Below, in pieces: positions 1 to 7,900 of a stretch of 64,000 nt of DNA. The translations under genes were made by a program, and so were the position numbers. The DNA is taken from NCBI GenBank assembly GCA_900546665.1, contig URDY01000011.1, positions 1 through 64,000 of the forward strand, read 5' to 3'. The notes under the pieces were generated by a model. The model was not told where the DNA came from and searched no databases. It saw only the letters and a list, made by a program, of their open reading frames with translations. The stretch comes from an uncultured Paraprevotella sp. Its GTDB lineage: Bacteria; Bacteroidota; Bacteroidia; Bacteroidales; Bacteroidaceae. Numbering within the stretch: the stretch's first letter is position 1; each line of letters opens with the position of its first letter.

Positions 1-337
1 TGTAATTCGTTTAGCTGTTTTCAGAAAAATAAATTTTTATTATGTGTTTGTTTGATATGTATGTTTTTTTATTTAATATTACGTTAATATTCTATTAAGG
101 AAAAAATAAGGTGATATTTTGAAACATTTGGAATGGTTATGTTACAGAAAGATGTGTTAATGTTCTTAATTTGACCATTAGATAATTGATGTGATGCCCC
201 CAAGCTTATAATCCTACAACAAAGAAAATCACAGTAAGTGATTGTCAGAGATTGGGAGATGAAGAGTTTGGAGAATGCTATGTAACTGACGGACTGGTCT
301 TTTCAAAATAGTTTGTTTTGATCAGCCTTTATATCTG
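1..337. other. Intergenic, no gene seen
   Basis: AT-rich stretch with no reading frame that looks coding on either strand. A small inverted repeat (ATCAC/GTGAT) lies near 228-242. It may be the 3' flank of a gene lying outside the window to the left. Confidence 0.5.
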
Positions 338-386
338 AATAGCCGCATGATTCCCAGTTAGAGAGTTGGGAATTTGCGGCTATTTT
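338..386 (+). terminator. Hairpin terminator
   Basis: The arms AATAGCCGCA (338-347) and TGCGGCTATT (375-384) are perfect complements, and an inner ATTCCCA/TGGGAAT stem stacks on them. A short T-rich run follows on the plus strand. It lies just beyond the stop of the minus-strand ttcA-like gene, so it may end transcription from both sides. Confidence 0.7.
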
Positions 387-406
387 ATAGATGAAAATAG
401 AATATT

Positions 407-1135
407 CTATTCAATGAGTTTGCCAGCTGTTTCAAGGGCATTCCACATGGAATGTCTGGCTTCGGCACTAAGCTCTTCTATTTGTTCAAAAATCTGTTTG
501 ATGTCTGATCTGTGTGAATCTGTTTCATAAGGGCACAGTTTTTTTTGTTTTTGATAGTCTTGAATTTCAGCCCATTCTTTAATATCAGATTCTTTGACCA
601 TACAGAAAGGACGAATGATAGTCATGTCAAATTTACGCATCTGCAGTCGTGCGGGCATGGTAGAAAACTGTCCCTGAAAAGACAAATTCAGTAGCATCGT
701 GTGCAGAATGTCATCCTGGTGATGTCCAAGGGCTATTTTATTACAACCTATTTCCTGTGCGGTAGTAAACAGCATTTTTCGTCTGTTCCATGAGCAGAGA
801 AAGCAAGGGCTCTTACGTGTGTCTGTACTGGGGTCGAATGATGTTTCACGGATCATAAGCGGTACGTTGTGAGCAGCTGCAAATTGTTCCAGATAAGCCG
901 TATCGCTTTCGTAGGCAATGTTCGACATACGTACGTGAAGAGCGGTCAGTTTGATTTTCGGACGATAGATTTTGGCTCGTTTGGCCATAAATTCAAGAAG
1001 AGCAAGGGAGTCTTTGCCTCCAGACAGTCCTAATAAAATATGGTCGCCGTCATTAAGCAGACCATATTGGGTAATACCTTTATTAAAATGCCTCCAGAGG
1101 CGTCGTTCGAGCTGTTGTTCTCTGCTAAGTTCCAT
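407..1135 (-). CDS. ttcA: TtcA-like tRNA 2-thiocytidine synthetase
   Basis: PP-loop ATPase of the TtcA/TilS group, predicted to adenylate and thiolate cytidine 32 of tRNA. The PP-loop signature SGGKDS lies near the N-terminus. It is followed by a CxxC in PCFLCSWNRR, the GHHQDD motif, and a third cysteine in LCPYE near the C-terminus. Three cysteines in this arrangement are the [4Fe-4S] ligands known in TtcA, which separates it from TilS. The frame opens upstream at 1213, but the extra 26 residues overlap the upstream gene and are not conserved-looking; the ATG at 1135 (MELSREQQLERR) is the better start. It is the last gene after the DUF486 gene, 17 bp downstream. The family call is firm; the exact tRNA substrate is inferred. 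Confidence 0.88.
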   Translation of the reverse strand: MELSREQQLERRLWRHFNKGITQYGLLNDGDHILLGLSGGKDSLALLEFMAKRAKIYRPKIKLTALHVRMSNIAYESDTAYLEQFAAAHNVPLMIRETSFDPSTDTRKSPCFLCSWNRRKMLFTTAQEIGCNKIALGHHQDDILHTMLLNLSFQGQFSTMPARLQMRKFDMTIIRPFCMVKESDIKEWAEIQDYQKQKKLCPYETDSHRSDIKQIFEQIEELSAEARHSMWNALETAGKLIE

Positions 1136-1152
1136 TATTGTACGGGAAAGGA

Positions 1153-1518
1153 TTAAAGGAAGACAAAATAAACAGCCAGAATCAGACACAGAAAGGCGAC
1201 CATGTGATTCCAATGCAAAGCCTGTCCCTGAAACATGACGGTAGCGATGATTGTAAAGACGATCAGTGAGATCACTTCCTGAATAACTTTTAGTTGCATC
1301 AGGCTGAACGGACCTCCGTTACCTTCAAAGCCTATTCTGTTGGCAGGTACCTGGCAACAATATTCTGCAAAGGCGATAATCCACGAAAACAGAATGACTC
1401 CGATAAGTGGCCAGTTGTTGGATATACCGGTCTGTTGGAGTTTAAGGTGTCCGTACCAGGCCAGTGTCATGAAGATATTACTGCTGATTAACAGCAGGAT
1501 AGTGTAAAGTGCGTTCAT
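1153..1518 (-). CDS. DMT-family membrane protein, DUF486
   Basis: Small inner-membrane protein of 121 residues with four predicted hydrophobic helices, matching the DUF486 branch of the drug/metabolite transporter superfamily. The family typically shows the internal CQVPANRIG and LMQLKVIQEVI segments seen here. Its transport substrate is unknown. It starts at 1518, just after a strong hairpin (1542-1577), and ends 17 bp before the ttcA start, so the two genes are probably cotranscribed. Nothing suggests truncation. Confidence 0.85.
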   Translation of the reverse strand: MNALYTILLLISSNIFMTLAWYGHLKLQQTGISNNWPLIGVILFSWIIAFAEYCCQVPANRIGFEGNGGPFSLMQLKVIQEVISLIVFTIIATVMFQGQALHWNHMVAFLCLILAVYFVFL

Positions 1519-1541
1519 AATGTTTGTTGATAATATGATAT

Positions 1542-1577
1542 GAAGGATCTGTAAGCAAAAGTGTTTACAGATCCTTC
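1542..1577. terminator. 13-bp hairpin between nfnAB-like and DUF486 genes
   Basis: GAAGGATCTGTAA (1542-1554) and TTACAGATCCTTC (1565-1577) pair perfectly over 13 bp with a 10-nt loop. It lies between the end of the flavoprotein gene and the start of the DUF486 gene, and probably ends the upstream minus-strand transcript. No long T-run follows. Confidence 0.65.
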
Positions 1578-1640
1578 GGTTAATAGATTAAATGTGTTGG
1601 ACGATGTTCCTGTGTGGAATATCAAAACTTTGTTTCCGGA

Positions 1641-3998
1641 TTATTTCTGCAGATATTCATGCATGCTGGCTGCAGCCTTACGTCCGTCACCCATGGCCAG
1701 GATAACAGTAGCGCCACCGCGTACGATGTCGCCTCCAGCAAAGATACATGGAATATTGGTTTGCATGCCTTCGTTGACCACGATGGTGTTCTTTCTTCCC
1801 AATTCCAGACCCTGGATGGATGTCGGTACAATTGGGTTGGGGGATACACCTACAGCTACGATAGCCATATCGATGTCCAAAGTTTCAGTAGCTCCCGGTA
1901 TCGGTTCCGGACTTCTACGTCCGCTGGCGTCTGGTTCGCCTAATTGCATTTTCTGAAGAACTACTGCTTTAACGGCACCTTTCTCATCGGCCAGATATTC
2001 TATCGGATTATGCAGAGTCATGAACTCAATGCCTTCTTCCTTAGCATGCTTGACCTCTTCTATACGGGCAGGCATTTCTGCTTCTGAACGACGGTATACG
2101 ATAAATACCCGTTCCGCTCCGAGACGTTTGGCGGTGCGACAAGAGTCCATTGCAGTGTTACCACCACCGACTACCATTACATTCTTGGCCAAATGGATAG
2201 GGGTGTCCGTATCAGGATTAGAGGCGTCCATCAGATTGACGCGGGTCAGGTATTCGTTACTTGACATGATATTGATGCTGTTTTCACCCGGTATCCCCAT
2301 AAAATTGGGCAGACCTGCACCAGAACCGACAAATATGCCTTCGAAACCCTTTTCTTCGAGTTCTTTCACGCTGATAGTCTTGCCTACCAGACAGTCTTTC
2401 TCGAATTTTACGCCCATTTTTTCCAGATTGCATATTTCCACATCTACAATCTTATTAGGCAAACGGAATTCCGGAATACCATATTTCAGTACACCACCGA
2501 TTTCATGAAGGGCTTCGAATACAGTGACTTCGTATCCTAATTTTGCCATGTCGCCTGCAAATGACAGACCGGCAGGTCCTGAACCGATTACAGCGATACG
2601 CTTGCCATTGGATGGGGCACATTCCGGCACAGACATCTTACCACTTTCGCGTTCGAAATCTGCAGCAAAGCGTTCCAAGTAACCGATAGCTACAGCCGGT
2701 TCGTTCATCTTCAGATGGATGCACTGACTTTCACACTGTTTTTCCTGCGGACATACTCGGCCGCATACAGCCGGAAGCGCTGAAGTGCTTTTCAAGACCC
2801 GGGCAGCATTGAGGAATTCACCGCGTTCGATGTTTTTGATAAATGAAGGAATATTGATACTTACCGGACAACCTTGCATACAAGTCGGGTTTGCACAATC
2901 CAGACAACGTTTGGCTTCGGTCATTGCCTGTTCGGCGCTGAGGCCGATATTTACTTCTTCTGTGCGGGTGGTTGCGCGGTATACCGGATCCAATTCAGGC
3001 ATGATAACCCGCTTGATAGCCGTACGTTCTTTGGCTTTCATTGATTTGCGGATTTCCTGTCTCCATTCGGCATTGCGGTCGGTCAGTTCGCTTAGCGGAG
3101 TGGTCGTATCCATGTGTTCGGCATCAAGTGCCAACTGACGGTCAATTTTGCAGCTTGAATCATTGACATGAGCCTGGAAATCGGCTTCCAGATGACTCAT
3201 TTCTTCAGCTTCTTCTTTTTTGAATGCTCCCATTCTTTTGAGCATTTCGTCGAAGTCCACCTGGTGACCGTCGAATTCCGGACCGTCTACACAGACGAAA
3301 CGGGTCTTTCCGCCTACGGTGATACGGCAGGCACCGCACATTCCTGTGCCGTCCACCATAATTGTATTAAGTGATACGTCAGTCGGAATATTGTATTTTT
3401 TAGTCAAGAGGCAGCAGAACTTCATCATGATGGCCGGACCGATGGCAAAGCATTTATCCACTTTTTCGCGTTGGATTACTTGTTCGATACCTTCTGTCAC
3501 CAAACCTTTCTGTCCGTAGCTGCCGTCATCTGTCATGATGATGACTTCGTCTGAGCTTTTGCGGACTTCATCTTCCAGAATGATCAGTTCCTTGCTTCTT
3601 CCAGCCAATACGGAGATTACACGGTTGCCGGCTGCTTTAAGTGCTTCTATGATCGGTAACATGGGAGCTACACCTACACCACCGCCTGCACAAACCACAG
3701 TTCCGAAGCGGTCGATATGAGTGGCTTTTCCCAAAGGACCTACTACGTCCGTGATATAGTCACCTTCATTAAGGTTACAAAGTTTGGTTGAAGAGAGTCC
3801 TACTTTCTGAACAACCAGTGTAATGGTTCCTTTGACAGGATCTGCACCGGCGATAGTCAGCGGCATACGTTCACCTTTTTCGCCAACGCGTACGATGACG
3901 AAGTGTCCGGCTTTTCTCGCTTTGGCAATGAGCGGGGCTTCTATTTCAAACTTGAAAACCTTTTCTGAAAATTGGCTTTTGGATACGATTTTATTCAT
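1641..3998 (-). CDS. Fused NfnA/NfnB-like flavoprotein (NADH/ferredoxin/NADPH oxidoreductase)
   Basis: A 785-residue, one-chain fusion usually annotated as dihydroorotate dehydrogenase electron-transfer subunit plus glutamate synthase small chain. Residues about 1-280 form a ferredoxin-reductase module with FAD/NAD sites and a [2Fe-2S] cluster around GTGMCGAC. The rest is a GltD/NfnB-like module: CLDCANPTCMQGC and CGRVCPQEKQCESQC supply [4Fe-4S] clusters, GSGPAGLSFAGDMA binds FAD and VVGGGNTAMDSC binds NADPH. In two-subunit form (NfnAB) this architecture performs electron bifurcation between NADH, NADPH and ferredoxin. No glutamate synthase large subunit is nearby, so the NfnAB role is favoured over glutamate synthesis. 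It starts 32 bp after serS and is probably cotranscribed. The actual reaction is inferred from family knowledge. Confidence 0.88.
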   Translation of the reverse strand: MNKIVSKSQFSEKVFKFEIEAPLIAKARKAGHFVIVRVGEKGERMPLTIAGADPVKGTITLVVQKVGLSSTKLCNLNEGDYITDVVGPLGKATHIDRFGTVVCAGGGVGVAPMLPIIEALKAAGNRVISVLAGRSKELIILEDEVRKSSDEVIIMTDDGSYGQKGLVTEGIEQVIQREKVDKCFAIGPAIMMKFCCLLTKKYNIPTDVSLNTIMVDGTGMCGACRITVGGKTRFVCVDGPEFDGHQVDFDEMLKRMGAFKKEEAEEMSHLEADFQAHVNDSSCKIDRQLALDAEHMDTTTPLSELTDRNAEWRQEIRKSMKAKERTAIKRVIMPELDPVYRATTRTEEVNIGLSAEQAMTEAKRCLDCANPTCMQGCPVSINIPSFIKNIERGEFLNAARVLKSTSALPAVCGRVCPQEKQCESQCIHLKMNEPAVAIGYLERFAADFERESGKMSVPECAPSNGKRIAVIGSGPAGLSFAGDMAKLGYEVTVFEALHEIGGVLKYGIPEFRLPNKIVDVEICNLEKMGVKFEKDCLVGKTISVKELEEKGFEGIFVGSGAGLPNFMGIPGENSINIMSSNEYLTRVNLMDASNPDTDTPIHLAKNVMVVGGGNTAMDSCRTAKRLGAERVFIVYRRSEAEMPARIEEVKHAKEEGIEFMTLHNPIEYLADEKGAVKAVVLQKMQLGEPDASGRRSPEPIPGATETLDIDMAIVAVGVSPNPIVPTSIQGLELGRKNTIVVNEGMQTNIPCIFAGGDIVRGGATVILAMGDGRKAAASMHEYLQK

Positions 3999-4030
3999 TT
4001 CTTTATATCTTTCGTCCGTGATAATGTTAA

Positions 4031-5320
4031 TTAGTATGGCTTGTCATCCAGCATTTCGAAACCACAGTATGGAACCAGGCATTTCGGAACGCGGATACCT
4101 TCCGGAGTCTGATTGTTTTCCATAATGGCAGCCACGATACGCGGTAAGGCCAAAGCCGAACCGTTCAATGTGTGGCAGAGTTCGGTCTTCTTGTCTTCAG
4201 CGCGGCGGTAACGGCATTTCAGACGGTTAGCCTGATATGTATCGAAATTGGATACGGAACTTACTTCCAGCCAGCGTTTCTGTGCTTCAGAATATACCTC
4301 AAAGTCATAGCAGATAGCGGCAGTGAAGCTCATGTCGCCACCACAAAGACGTAAAATGCGGTAAGGGAGTTCCAGCTTTTTGAGCAGGCCTTCTACGTGG
4401 TCAAGCATTTCCTGATGTGACTGTTCTGAATGTTCCGGCGTATCGATTCGGACCAGTTCCACTTTTGAGAATTCATGAAGACGGTTCAGTCCGCGTACAT
4501 CTTTGCCATAAGATCCGGCTTCGCGACGGAAGCATTCTGTATATGCACAATTCTTGATAGGCAGATCCTTTTCATTGAGAATGACATCACGATAGATGTT
4601 AGTGACAGGAACTTCGGCAGTCGGGATGAGATAGAAGTCATCCACGTTGCAGTGATACATCTGGCCTTCCTTGTCGGGCAACTGGCCAGTGCCGTATCCT
4701 GATGCCTGATTGACAACTGTCGGTGGCATGATTTCTTCATATCCTGATTTACGTGCCTCGTCAAGGAAGAAGTTGATGAGTGCACGTTGCAGACGCGCAC
4801 CTTTACCGCGGTATACCGGGAATCCGGCACCAGTAATCTTCACGCCCAGGTCGAAATCAATCAGGTTGTATTTCTTTGCCAGCTCCCAGTGGGGGAGAGC
4901 GTCTTTCGGCAACTCGGTTTCCAGACCGCCGGTTTTGACTACCAGATTGTCTTCAGCTCCGGTTCCTTCCGGGACAATATCATAAGGAATATTGGGAATG
5001 GCGCAAAGCATTTCGTTGAGCTGGCGCTGTGCTTCGTCCATATTGTCTTGTAATGTCTTGGTATTTTCTTTAAGGCGTGCCACTTCAGCTTTGATGGCTT
5101 CAGCTTCGTCTTTCTTTCCTTCTTTCATCAACCCGCCGATTTGTGCTGCCAGTTTTTTGCTTTCAGCCAGGCACTGGTCGAGTTGGGTTTGAGCCTCGCG
5201 GCGTTTCTTGTCAGTAGCCAATACATTGTTGATGGCCTCTGCTGCACCGGAAAAATGTTTTTTCTCCAGACCCTTGATCACTTTTTCAGTCTGTTCGCTA
5301 ATGAGTTTGAGTGTAAGCAT
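4031..5320 (-). CDS. serS: Seryl-tRNA synthetase
   Basis: Class II aminoacyl-tRNA synthetase that charges tRNA-Ser. The first about 110 residues form the charged coiled-coil arm that grips the tRNA variable loop. The catalytic domain carries motif 2 (FRREAGSYGKDVRGLNR) and motif 3 (LNGSALALPRIVAAIMEN). The length of 429 residues matches bacterial SerRS. It is the first gene of a minus-strand unit, followed after 32 bp by the NfnAB-like gene. A TAATTTTG -7 candidate precedes it on the minus strand. The start at 5320 gives the standard MLTLKLI N-terminus. Confidence 0.97.
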   Translation of the reverse strand: MLTLKLISEQTEKVIKGLEKKHFSGAAEAINNVLATDKKRREAQTQLDQCLAESKKLAAQIGGLMKEGKKDEAEAIKAEVARLKENTKTLQDNMDEAQRQLNEMLCAIPNIPYDIVPEGTGAEDNLVVKTGGLETELPKDALPHWELAKKYNLIDFDLGVKITGAGFPVYRGKGARLQRALINFFLDEARKSGYEEIMPPTVVNQASGYGTGQLPDKEGQMYHCNVDDFYLIPTAEVPVTNIYRDVILNEKDLPIKNCAYTECFRREAGSYGKDVRGLNRLHEFSKVELVRIDTPEHSEQSHQEMLDHVEGLLKKLELPYRILRLCGGDMSFTAAICYDFEVYSEAQKRWLEVSSVSNFDTYQANRLKCRYRRAEDKKTELCHTLNGSALALPRIVAAIMENNQTPEGIRVPKCLVPYCGFEMLDDKPY

Positions 5321-5356
5321 ATTCTTATTATTTATAATTTATACTTTCCAAAGGTG

Positions 5357-5390
5357 CAAAATTAATTAAAAAAAAGGTAGCGTGTGCAAA
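5357..5390 (-). promoter_or_regulatory. Candidate serS promoter
   Basis: Read on the minus strand, TTTG (5387-5390) and TAATTTTG (5357-5364) are separated by 22 bp. They resemble the Bacteroidetes -33/-7 promoter (TTTG, TAnnTTTG). The -7 element sits about 37 bp upstream of the serS start. The spacing is slightly long. Confidence 0.5.
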
Positions 5391-5594
5391 AATAGCCGAA
5401 AAAACGCAGGATTTATTTGAGTGAACCTTTTCATTTTAACAGTTGGAAAGCTCAACGGCGGTGATTATAAATCCCAGAAAAACCTGAAAATTACAATTTG
5501 TAACGTTTTAGTAATAAAAAACGGATGAATGGACGTGATTTCTTGATATAAATCAATTTTGTATGCTGATACATGTTAAAAGAAGTCATTTTGC

Positions 5595-5625
5595 TTGACT
5601 TCTGATCACAAGCTTTGTATCTTTG
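5595..5625 (+). promoter_or_regulatory. Promoter of the exported-protein gene
   Basis: TTG (5595-5597) and TATCTTTG (5618-5625) are separated by 20 bp, a close match to the Bacteroidetes vegetative promoter. The expected transcript would carry a leader of about 58 nt before the ATG at 5691. The rest of 5321-5594 holds only the divergent serS promoter and AT-rich sequence. Confidence 0.65.
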
Positions 5626-5690
5626 CAATGTTTTTAGGAGAGGTCGGTTAAGGATCCGGCAAAGTAATAAAGGTAAAAAGATTGTATTTT

Positions 5691-6149
5691 ATGAAAAAGT
5701 TAATGACTATGGTGTGCGCCATGATAATGGCGGTAGCCGCAAATGCAAGTAAGGTAACGACAGTCGCATTCAACGAAGCTCGTATTAGTGTTCCTGCTCG
5801 GGTACGTTTCGTGTCAGGAGATCATTACGGTTTCAGTGTAGAAGTGAAGGATTCAGTGATAGCAAAAGCCATTCGTTGTTCCGTAAAGGACGGTATCCTG
5901 CGTATTGGTTACGGCCAGGGATTGAAGCCCGGAACTTCAAAATACGATGCCAAGAAAGATGTTTATTATTACGGTGTCAATGCGAAGGATCAGGTTCTTC
6001 CTGAATTCTACGATCGTGATGAAATGGTCATCACCATAGTATCACCTGAATTGCCTGTTGTGAAGACTTCTTCTGATTATATTGCTATCTCAGAGAGACA
6101 GGTTGAGAACGCCAAAAAGGTAAGAACGGATTTGACTATGAATGAATAA
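5691..6149 (+). CDS. Small exported protein of unknown function
   Basis: A 152-residue protein with a typical signal peptide (MKKLMTMVCAMIMAVAANA, cleavage after ANA). The mature part is short and beta-rich. The segment around VPARVRFVSGDHYGFSVEV faintly resembles the start of DUF2807/GIN-type periplasmic domains, but this is not secure. The frame opens at a TTG at 5682, but the ATG at 5691 directly begins the signal peptide and follows an AAAGG-type ribosome site. It has its own promoter (5595-5625) and a strong terminator (6190-6236), so it is probably a single-gene unit. Function not recognised. Confidence 0.75.
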   Translation: MKKLMTMVCAMIMAVAANASKVTTVAFNEARISVPARVRFVSGDHYGFSVEVKDSVIAKAIRCSVKDGILRIGYGQGLKPGTSKYDAKKDVYYYGVNAKDQVLPEFYDRDEMVITIVSPELPVVKTSSDYIAISERQVENAKKVRTDLTMNE

Positions 6150-6189
6150 GAAAGAGAGTAGATCTATTAGATTTTGATTGATATGGAAG

Positions 6190-6236
6190 ATCCCTGGAAG
6201 TTTTTGGACAGACTTTCAGGGATTTTTTGTTTTTTT
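6190..6236 (+). terminator. Intrinsic terminator
   Basis: The 11-bp stem ATCCCTGGAAG (6190-6200) pairs with CTTTCAGGGAT (6213-6223) through one G-U pair. A TTTTTTGTTTTTTT tail follows. It ends the exported-protein gene. The downstream motif TATCTTTG (6241-6248) may be the -7 element for the transporter gene, which would put that promoter inside the terminator tail. Confidence 0.85.
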
Positions 6237-6279
6237 ATCCTATCTTTGCACCATAACAGATTCATTGAGATAATTTTAT

Positions 6280-7878
6280 ATGTGGACAGAACTTTTAAAT
6301 TCCTCCTACTTCGCTCTTTTTTTGATCGTTGCTTTAGGATTTATGTTGGGACGTATTAAAGTGAAGGGCGTATCCCTGGATGTCTCGGCTGTGATTTTTA
6401 TTGCATTGTTGTTTGGACATTTCGGAGTGATTATCCCAAAGGAACTTGGTAATTTCGGATTGGTGTTGTTTATCTTTACTATCGGCATACAGGCCGGTCC
6501 GGGTTTTTTTGCTTCCTTCAGGAGTAAGGGAAAAACCTTGATCATACTTACCATGTTGATCATTGCTTCGGCATCCCTTACGGCTGTGGGTCTGAAATAT
6601 TTGTTTCAGATAGATACCCCCAGCGTGGTCGGGCTGATTGCCGGTGCGTTGACCAGTACTCCCGGTCTGGCTGTGGCGATTGACAGTACTGGTTCTCCAT
6701 TGGCCTCCATTGCCTATGGTATAGCTTATCCTTTTGGCGTGATCGGCGTAATTCTGTTTGTTAAATTGTTACCTCGTATATTGCGTATAGACTTGGAACA
6801 GGAAGCCCGCAAGCTGGAACAGGAGCGGCGAAACAAATATCCGGAATTACAAACCTGTCTTTTTAAAGTAACTAATCCGAAAGTGTTTGGTCAGACCTTG
6901 TCCGGACTGAATTTGGGTAAGATGACCGGTGCTGTGATTTCACGTATTAAGGCAGATGGCCAGATCCGGATGCCGTCTGCTGATGCCGTGCTGGAAAAAG
7001 ACTATTGGGTACAGGCTGTCGGCAGCGAGTATGCCCTGAATCAGATCGGCCTGCTTTTGGGGGAGCGGCACGAAGGGGAACTGCCGTTGGATGTTACTCA
7101 AGATATTCAGTCTCTTCTTCTTACCAACAAGACTATGATTGGCAAGCAGTTGGGAGATTTGAATCTGCATCGCAATTTCGGCTGTACGGTGACCCGTGTG
7201 CGTCGTAGTGGTATAGATCTTTCACCGTCTCCTGATCTTGAATTGAAGTTCGGTGACAAACTGATGGTTGTGGGTGAGAAAGAAGGCCTGAGCGGTTTGG
7301 CCTGCATGTTGGGCAATAATGCCAAGCTGTTGTCCGATACCGACTTTTTCCCTATTGCCATGGGAATTGTATTGGGTGTTCTTTTTGGCAAGCTCCATAT
7401 TTCTTTCGGAGGTGAATTCTCATTTTCGCCCGGCTTGACCGGTGGCGTGCTGATCGTGGCTTTGGTTTTGAGTGCCATAGGTAAGACTGGGCCGATTCTT
7501 TGGTCTATGTCCGGTCCGTCCAATCATCTTTTGCGTCAGTTGGGATTGTTGCTATTCCTTGCCGAAGTGGGAACTTCTGCTGGAAAAACACTGGTGGCTA
7601 CTTTCCAAAGTACGGGATGGTTGCTTTTTGGAGTTGGAGCAGCCATTACGCTTGTGCCGATGCTTATAGCAGTGGTGGTAGGTTATTTTGTTTTCCGGAT
7701 ATCCATTCTTGACCTTTTAGGTACGATTACGGGCGGAATGACCAGTACTCCCGGACTGGCGGCAGCTGATTCCATGGTCGACAGTAATATTCCGAGTGTA
7801 GCTTATGCTACGGTTTATCCCATAGCCATGGTTTTTCTGATCGTGTTTATACAAATTATAGCTTCAGCTTTGGCTTGA
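6280..7878 (+). CDS. YidE/YbjL-type (aspartate:alanine exchanger family) transporter with two TrkA-C domains
   Basis: A 532-residue inner-membrane protein built from two homologous membrane halves around two soluble TrkA-C (RCK-C) domains. The duplicated family signature appears as ALTSTPGLAVAIDST in the first half and GGMTSTPGLAAADSM in the second. The central TrkA-C domains (about residues 190-270 and 275-360) probably bind a regulatory ligand. The family includes the aspartate:alanine antiporter AspT, but most members have unknown substrates, so none is assigned here. The length is normal. The metalloprotease gene follows after 22 bp and may be cotranscribed. Confidence 0.88.
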   Translation: MWTELLNSSYFALFLIVALGFMLGRIKVKGVSLDVSAVIFIALLFGHFGVIIPKELGNFGLVLFIFTIGIQAGPGFFASFRSKGKTLIILTMLIIASASLTAVGLKYLFQIDTPSVVGLIAGALTSTPGLAVAIDSTGSPLASIAYGIAYPFGVIGVILFVKLLPRILRIDLEQEARKLEQERRNKYPELQTCLFKVTNPKVFGQTLSGLNLGKMTGAVISRIKADGQIRMPSADAVLEKDYWVQAVGSEYALNQIGLLLGERHEGELPLDVTQDIQSLLLTNKTMIGKQLGDLNLHRNFGCTVTRVRRSGIDLSPSPDLELKFGDKLMVVGEKEGLSGLACMLGNNAKLLSDTDFFPIAMGIVLGVLFGKLHISFGGEFSFSPGLTGGVLIVALVLSAIGKTGPILWSMSGPSNHLLRQLGLLLFLAEVGTSAGKTLVATFQSTGWLLFGVGAAITLVPMLIAVVVGYFVFRISILDLLGTITGGMTSTPGLAAADSMVDSNIPSVAYATVYPIAMVFLIVFIQIIASALA

Positions 7879-7900
7879 TTTAATTTAAGATGTTCTGATT

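Noticed and set aside
1641..3998. Calling the fusion flavoprotein a glutamate synthase small subunit
   Set aside because: No large subunit is nearby and the N-terminal half is a ferredoxin-reductase-like module, so the NfnAB-like role is more likely.
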